Shown: positions 48,882 to 53,008 of the stretch, piece after piece
Numbering within the stretch: the first letter of the stretch is position 1
Layout of the letters: the number at the start of each line of letters is the position of its first letter
Assembly (NCBI GenBank): GCA_040756415.1
Contig: JBFLYZ010000021.1
Span: 1-53,008, forward strand
Reading direction: 5' to 3'
DNA length: 53,008 nt
Source of the DNA: JBFLYZ01 sp040756415
GTDB lineage: Bacteria > Bacteroidota > Bacteroidia > JADZBD01
The notes under the pieces: generated by a model
Told to the model about the DNA's origin: nothing
Seen by the model: the letters and a program-made list of their open reading frames with translations, nothing else
Database searches by the model: none
Translations under genes and position numbers: made by a program

Positions 48882-49984
48882 TTCATGTCATTTTTTACGT
48901 GGAACATATACCCAAGCCCGAACTCGATGAAATCGGCTTTTGCCCAATGGGTTTTGAGCGTGTAGCAGATATGCCAGGCCGGGCTGACCTGGTAACGCAG
49001 CCCGATGCGGTGGAAGACCGGGCCGTTGCCTTTCTCCAGGGAGTACAGGTACACGCCCATTTCCATGGGCAGGCTCAGTTTGCCTACCACCACGGCATAG
49101 CCTGCCTTCACGGCCGCCTGCATGTTCCTGGCATGCGTGATCGGGATGGTATCGTATAAAAAATCAGCGTAATTGGCGCCATTGTAGGTCAGTTCAATAC
49201 CGTAAGAATATTTGCCCGATTGCGTGATCCTTTTCTCGCGGTTCAAAGAAAAATTGACGCAGGGATATTTTTTTCCGCCCGGGGTATTGACCTCTTTAAG
49301 ACCAAAGTTCAGGTAGGATATAAAGTATTTTGTTCTCGTGAATGGCGAATAGGATTCGTTCATGGAGATATCCTCAGCGGAGCGGCCGAAACCCATGGCC
49401 AGGCCCGCATTGATCGTGACCAGGTTGATGCCCAGGTTGGGAAGGGTAAAGGCCCCGTTCGAGAAGTGCGCGACACCTATTCCCCCTTCGAGCCGCAGCC
49501 GGTCTGACAAAATGCAGTAACTGTTCAGGCGCAGGTTCATGAACCCGTTGAGGTTGGAGCCGATCACGTTGTTCTTATGGTTCTCTACCCGGTCAAAGGG
49601 CTCGGTGATCCATCCTATTCCGGAGCCTACCCTGAAAAGCAGGTAAAACGTTTCAGAACGGTTGATCCTGAAATTAAGGTAAGGCGATACAGCGAACCCC
49701 TTCCCGAGCTGGCGGGGATTGCCGAAATCGAAGAAGAGCAGGCCTATTCCCCGCTCGGGAAGAACGAGCAGGCAGTTGTTCTCATCGCTGCACGACCTGG
49801 GTGAGGTAAACCAATTGACCTCCGCGCCCGGTGTATGCGCGCTGATCAGGTAGCGCATATCGTTGTGGTGGGGCAGGATAAAGCCGAAATGACCCGAGGC
49901 GGAGACCGAATAACGGGGACTCAGCGCCTGGGCGGAGGCGATCGCGTAAAAAAGAAAACCGGAAAAGAAAAAGATAAAGCGCAT
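48878..49984 (-). CDS. PagL-like outer membrane barrel (acyloxyacyl hydrolase family)
   Basis: The 368-residue product has a signal peptide (RFIFFFSGFLFYAIASAQ) and an outer-membrane barrel. The motif GVAHFSNGAFTLPNLGINLV corresponds to the PagL lipid A 3-O-deacylase active site, with the His and Ser of the His-x-Ser pair. The Glu that PagL needs twelve residues later seems to be Asn (GIN), as far as memory of the P. aeruginosa enzyme allows. The N-terminal region has HTPGAEVNWFTSP typical of Bacteroidota members, and the C-terminal half is longer than in PagL. It may remodel lipid A or be an inactive relative. It is coupled to the head-GIN gene and divergent from mazG. Confidence 0.75.
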   Translation of the reverse strand: MRFIFFFSGFLFYAIASAQALSPRYSVSASGHFGFILPHHNDMRYLISAHTPGAEVNWFTSPRSCSDENNCLLVLPERGIGLLFFDFGNPRQLGKGFAVSPYLNFRINRSETFYLLFRVGSGIGWITEPFDRVENHKNNVIGSNLNGFMNLRLNSYCILSDRLRLEGGIGVAHFSNGAFTLPNLGINLVTINAGLAMGFGRSAEDISMNESYSPFTRTKYFISYLNFGLKEVNTPGGKKYPCVNFSLNREKRITQSGKYSYGIELTYNGANYADFLYDTIPITHARNMQAAVKAGYAVVVGKLSLPMEMGVYLYSLEKGNGPVFHRIGLRYQVSPAWHICYTLKTHWAKADFIEFGLGYMFHVKNDMN

Positions 49985-49993
49985 GGCTCAGTG

Positions 49994-50001
49994 TAAAAAT
50001 A
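49994..50001 (-). promoter_or_regulatory. Candidate -7 element of the PagL-like gene
   Basis: The minus strand reads TATTTTTA, a 7/8 match to TAnnTTTG, with the ATG at 49984 9 bases beyond it. It faces away from the mazG box at 50029-50036. Confidence 0.35.
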
Positions 50002-50028
50002 AGGAAATCTTTTCTCATCCCGAATCGG

Positions 50029-50036
50029 TAGCTTTG
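50029..50036 (+). promoter_or_regulatory. -7 element of mazG
   Basis: TAGCTTTG is a perfect TAnnTTTG on the plus strand; the mazG ATG lies 27 bases downstream at 50063. Confidence 0.45.
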
Positions 50037-50062
50037 CCATATTTGTTTCAAATCAAAGAGCA

Positions 50063-50851
50063 ATGGAGCCCAAACTCGAATCGTTCGGAAGACTGCTGAA
50101 AATCATGGATGAGCTTCGCGAGAAATGTCCCTGGGACAGGAAGCAGACGCTGGAATCCATCCGCCACCTGACGATAGAGGAGAGCGCGGAGCTGAGCGAT
50201 GCCATTCTTGAAAAAGATATGCAGAAGATAAAGAAAGAGCTGGGAGATATCCTGCTGCATATCGTCTTCTACGCGCGCATTGCTTCTGAGACCGGGGCCT
50301 TCGATATCAAGGATGTGATCGATGCGCTTTGTGAAAAGCTGATCGTGCGCCACCCGCATATTTACGGTGATGTAAAAGCTGAGGACGCGGAGCAGGTGAA
50401 GGAGAACTGGGAAAAGATCAAGCTCAGGGAGAAGGAGAGCACCACCCGGGAAGGATATAAATCGGTGCTGGCGGGCGTGCCTGCTTCCCTGCCGTCAGTG
50501 GTCAAGGCCTGGCGCATTCAGGAAAAAGCGCGTGCGGTAGGCTTTGACTGGGAAAAGCCCGGGCAGGTATGGGAGAAGGTGGAGGAGGAGATCAGCGAGC
50601 TGAAGGCTGAGGCCGAAAAAGGATCGGGCCGCGAGAAGCTGGAGGATGAGTTCGGTGATGTTTTGTTCGCGCTGATCAACTATGCCCGCTTCATCGATGT
50701 GAACCCGGATGATGCCCTGGAGCGTACCAATAAAAAATTCATTAAGCGTTTTCAGTACCTGGAGCGGGAAGCGGCAAAAGCAGGTAAAAAGCTGCATGAG
50801 ATGACCCTTGCCGAAATGGATGTGTACTGGAACAGGGCCAAGGAGCTTTGA
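50063..50851 (+). CDS. mazG: Nucleoside triphosphate pyrophosphohydrolase MazG
   Basis: Hydrolyses (d)NTPs, including damaged ones, to the monophosphate and pyrophosphate. The 262-residue product has two MazG domains. The first has REKCPWDRKQTLESIRHLTI then EESAELSDAI and ELGDILLHIVFYARI, the EExxE and ExxD metal sites. The second has EEEISELKAEAEKG and EDEFGDVLFALINYARF. The end (ERTNKKFIKRFQYLE, then LHEMTLAEMDVYWNRAK) is the usual MazG C-terminus. It has its own promoter and runs divergently from the PagL-like gene; it stops 1 base before the stop of the convergent membrane gene. Confidence 0.95.
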   Translation: MEPKLESFGRLLKIMDELREKCPWDRKQTLESIRHLTIEESAELSDAILEKDMQKIKKELGDILLHIVFYARIASETGAFDIKDVIDALCEKLIVRHPHIYGDVKAEDAEQVKENWEKIKLREKESTTREGYKSVLAGVPASLPSVVKAWRIQEKARAVGFDWEKPGQVWEKVEEEISELKAEAEKGSGREKLEDEFGDVLFALINYARFIDVNPDDALERTNKKFIKRFQYLEREAAKAGKKLHEMTLAEMDVYWNRAKEL

Positions 50852-50852
50852 C

Positions 50853-52142
50853 CTAGCTCTGCGGCATCCGAAGAAACACCTCCCAGTATTTTTCTTTGCT
50901 CATGTCTTCCCAGTGTATGAGGTGATACCTGTACTGATAGGTCTGGAACTGGCATAACAGCACGGTCAGCACGATCGTTACGGTGAGCACAGCTTTGCTG
51001 ATCCTGGCCTCGAACTGTTTATAGGCGAACGCCAGCAGCAGCGCGATAAACACCAGGTAATCGATCATGACCCGCGAGCCGAAGCTGCCGCCATACCACC
51101 AGTTCCACCAGGCCGAGAGAACGTAGATCAGTACGGTGAAGAACAGAGCCAGGGAATAAAATGAAAAGCGATTGCGCTTCCACAGGTAGAGGAACCCCGC
51201 CAGCGAGATAAAGGCCAGTGGAGTATACAGGAAAAATCCCTTCTTGTAACTGAACAGGAAATCGATGGGATGGGGATGGCGCCAGTTGAAGCGCTCTTCA
51301 CCGTATGAATACACGAAAAAATCACCGCATTGCGCTTTGTACATCATGAACTGCAAACTGCCCAGGACGGTCAGGCCCAGGATACCTGCAAGCGAGGCTT
51401 TCTTGTGCAGTGCGGCTCTGAATCCGGCCTTGAGTTGCTGAGCGCTTCCGGCAAGAAAAGGCAGCGAAAGCACGATAAGAAAGTTTACCGGGCGGATCAG
51501 GAAGATGACCCCCAGCAGGAGGGAGCAGTAGATGATCTCTTTGGAATGCTGCGTGATAAAGAACTTGCGGGCGCGGTATACGAACATGCTGATGAACGTA
51601 AATGAGTAGACATGCGAAAGGCCGGGCTCGCAAACCGCATAATAGAACAGGTTGGTGCCGAACACCAGCGCGATGAGCAGGAAGGCGATCAGCGGGTCGC
51701 TGACCTTGAAGGAGCGGAGCAGGTTGCGGACGTAGACCAGGCCGATAAGGAGGAAGACGATGGCGCCCGCATTGATAAATACCGGGTACAGCTTTGAATA
51801 CCCGTCCGCGGGATATCCGGCAGCCTTGCTGGCCAGGTGAGCGCAGGCAAAGAAGGGCAGTTGCGCTATGGCCGTGCCCAGGTAATACTTATTGATCACT
51901 TGCCCGTTATGCTGCGTACGGTATTCGTACCGCGTATTCTCATCTGCGTACCTGGCTTCAACGGAATCGTGGAAGCCGAAATGGATATCGCGGTAAATGA
52001 AAAGTGCCGGCAGGTAGGCATAGTAGCCCTTGGCATCGGCTTCGATGATATTGCGCCAGTTGTCTCCGCCCCATTGCAGGTTGGAAGAGGTCCAGGTGAC
52101 CACGGCAATGATACCGGGAAGTACGAACCTGCTGAATCGCAT
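50853..52142 (-). CDS. Polytopic glycosyltransferase-like membrane protein (short paralogue)
   Basis: The 429-residue membrane protein is paralogous to the one at 20876-22657. The conserved loop is EADAKGYYAYLPALFIYRDI (there DSDGKGYYAYLPALFIY), and FGTNLFYYAVCEPGLSHVYS, GDFFVYSYGEERFNW and WWNWWYGGSFGSRVMIDYL also match well. It ends after the last helix and lacks the soluble C-terminal module of its relative. About ten membrane helices are present. A GT-C-type transfer of lipid-linked sugars is likely, but not proven. The ATG at 52142 is preceded by TAATTTCG (52147-52154), a near -7 box. Confidence 0.8.
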   Translation of the reverse strand: MRFSRFVLPGIIAVVTWTSSNLQWGGDNWRNIIEADAKGYYAYLPALFIYRDIHFGFHDSVEARYADENTRYEYRTQHNGQVINKYYLGTAIAQLPFFACAHLASKAAGYPADGYSKLYPVFINAGAIVFLLIGLVYVRNLLRSFKVSDPLIAFLLIALVFGTNLFYYAVCEPGLSHVYSFTFISMFVYRARKFFITQHSKEIIYCSLLLGVIFLIRPVNFLIVLSLPFLAGSAQQLKAGFRAALHKKASLAGILGLTVLGSLQFMMYKAQCGDFFVYSYGEERFNWRHPHPIDFLFSYKKGFFLYTPLAFISLAGFLYLWKRNRFSFYSLALFFTVLIYVLSAWWNWWYGGSFGSRVMIDYLVFIALLLAFAYKQFEARISKAVLTVTIVLTVLLCQFQTYQYRYHLIHWEDMSKEKYWEVFLRMPQS

Positions 52143-52215
52143 GGCGCGAAATTAATCTTAATTTGCCGCCAGGCATGGCAGGCGGATCAAAACTTTGGCT
52201 GGAAACCGCGACCGG

Positions 52216-52857
52216 CTATTTGTAAACCGGGGGGCAGCCGGTAGTATTGAACACCATCTTGAAGCCGAGACGAAACTCCCAGGCCCTGTTCTTTACTGCG
52301 ACCGGTGCCTGGTCGGCCGAGCGGTTGATGACCGGGTTATAGTGCACCTCAACCACCGGCTTCAGCGCGCCATAGGTTACAAATTCCCATCCCAGGCCGG
52401 CTGACCAGGTGAAATGAAGCGGTTTGAACCCGATCCCGCTCAGCGCTGGCGATTCGGTAGCCTGGGTCAGTTTATATTCTACGCGCGGCCCGATGAGGAA
52501 ATAGGGCGTGCCAAGGAAATCTTCCTGCCGTATGATGAGGAAATTATTCCAACAGATATAATCAAGGCGGTTCCTGAACTTGCCGGCATCGCTTTTTTCC
52601 TGGCTTCCCTTCTGGTTGTATTGCAATTCTGTTCTCCACCTGAAATTAGGGTGATTGACGAATTCGGCAAACACCTCAGCGTTGAAACGCAGCAGGCGCC
52701 TGGTCCGGGTAATGCTTTCTGAGCCGTCAGGCTGATCGATCCACCATTTTTGCCGTCCTAGAGTAAGCCCTCCCATCAGGCCGAAGCCCTGGAAGAACTG
52801 GGCCTGGGCAAGGAACACGCATAATAATAAGGAAAGAAGCAGGACCGATCGTTTCAT
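52216..52857 (-). CDS. Small outer-membrane beta-barrel protein
   Basis: The product has 213 residues from the ATG at 52857, which opens a signal peptide (MKRSVLLLSLLLCVFLAQAQ); the frame up to 52887 adds residues ahead of it that do not fit. The mature part alternates polar and hydrophobic residues in strands (RWRTELQYNQKGSQE, PYFLIGPRVEYKLTQ, HFTWSAGLGWEFVTY, WEFRLGFKMVF), typical of PorT-like or OmpW-like eight-stranded barrels. No specific function can be assigned. It lies 73 bases upstream of the short glycosyltransferase-like gene on the same strand. Confidence 0.75.
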   Translation of the reverse strand: MKRSVLLLSLLLCVFLAQAQFFQGFGLMGGLTLGRQKWWIDQPDGSESITRTRRLLRFNAEVFAEFVNHPNFRWRTELQYNQKGSQEKSDAGKFRNRLDYICWNNFLIIRQEDFLGTPYFLIGPRVEYKLTQATESPALSGIGFKPLHFTWSAGLGWEFVTYGALKPVVEVHYNPVINRSADQAPVAVKNRAWEFRLGFKMVFNTTGCPPVYK

Positions 52858-52862
52858 ATATG

Positions 52863-52870
52863 TAAAGTTA
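52863..52870 (-). promoter_or_regulatory. Candidate -7 element of the small barrel gene
   Basis: The minus strand reads TAACTTTA, a 7/8 match to TAnnTTTG, 5 bases before the ATG at 52857. A TTTG lies at 52888-52885, a somewhat short 14 bases away. It supports the chosen start. Confidence 0.4.
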
Positions 52871-53008
52871 CTGCAAAAATCGCTCAAAAAAAAGCCGGCT
52901 ATGAAAAAGGTCGGCAGACCACTTTGAGCATGGTATTTTTGGCCGCTCGTTTTTTCTGCAAGAGCACATAAAGGTTTAAGTGGGGGTCTTTTATAAGCTG
53001 TTCTATTG

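Noticed and set aside
52166..52183. CCGCC/GGCGG hairpin as a REP-like repeat, compared with the TGATCCGC hairpin at 32235 and the GC-rich run near 40288
   Set aside because: The copies share only a few bases; with three loose matches a repeat family cannot be supported.
1..53008. tRNA, rRNA, insertion sequences, prophage or defence islands
   Set aside because: No cloverleaf-like or rRNA sequence, transposase, integrase or terminal repeats were seen in the gaps or genes.

Overview
The window is chromosomal DNA of a member of the Bacteroidota, with GC close to one half and a very compact layout. Three things point to this phylum. Many start codons are preceded by the phylum's -7 promoter element (TAnnTTTG), often with a TTTG/TTG -33 element, and good Shine-Dalgarno sites are largely absent. 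There are type IX secretion (T9SS) parts: two proteins with C-terminal sorting domains, an SprB-type repeat protein and a T9SS plug-domain protein. There are also families typical of the phylum (GWxTD protein, DUF4920, head-GIN lipoprotein, TamL-like Omp85 lipoprotein). I cannot place it below phylum level. Nothing looks like a prophage, integron, CRISPR array, insertion sequence, tRNA or rRNA. About 43 protein genes are called, one of them cut by the left edge.

Layout. 1-6.8 kb: a truncated secreted thioredoxin-like protein, a mitochondrial-type citrate synthase, a secreted unknown protein overlapping a secreted WD40-caspase protein, and a membrane protein. 6.8-16.5 kb: M23 peptidase lipoprotein, ABC-F ATPase (Uup type), UbiD decarboxylase, TPR-SpoIIE phosphatase, a T9SS-exported M1 aminopeptidase and small envelope proteins. 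16.4-22.7 kb: a glycan-assembly island with three polytopic glycosyltransferase-like proteins and one GT2 enzyme. Two of the polytopic proteins end in the same small module. 22.7-31.3 kb: rlmB, a GWxTD lipoprotein, rmuC, an Omp85 protein, a CXXCH lipoprotein overlapping a His-rich DUF4920 protein, then pnp and rpsO. 31.3-40.2 kb: accD, class I aldolase, a giant beta-barrel/Ig-repeat protein with a 21-Asn linker, a zinc ribbon, tamL and a TrmH methyltransferase.

40.2-44.5 kb is the most interesting part. After the longest intergenic region of the window (287 bp, two inverted repeats) comes a two-gene unit: a small STAS/SpoIIAA-like protein overlapping a soluble HAMP-like-LytTR DNA-binding protein. 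Directly downstream are two identical 9-bp direct repeats spaced 21 bp start to start, the classic geometry of a LytTR operator. They sit just upstream of a candidate promoter for a secreted SprB-repeat/T9SS protein, which is followed by two tandem paralogous lipoproteins. I propose this as a self-contained regulatory module controlling a surface protein.

44.5-53 kb: pruA, apaG, the T9SS plug protein, a head-GIN lipoprotein overlapping a PagL-like barrel, mazG, a second copy of the 20.9 kb membrane glycosyltransferase-like family, and a small outer-membrane barrel. Much of the window serves the cell envelope (Omp85 proteins, lipoproteins, T9SS clients, glycan synthesis). Housekeeping genes for central metabolism, RNA processing and translation are interspersed.
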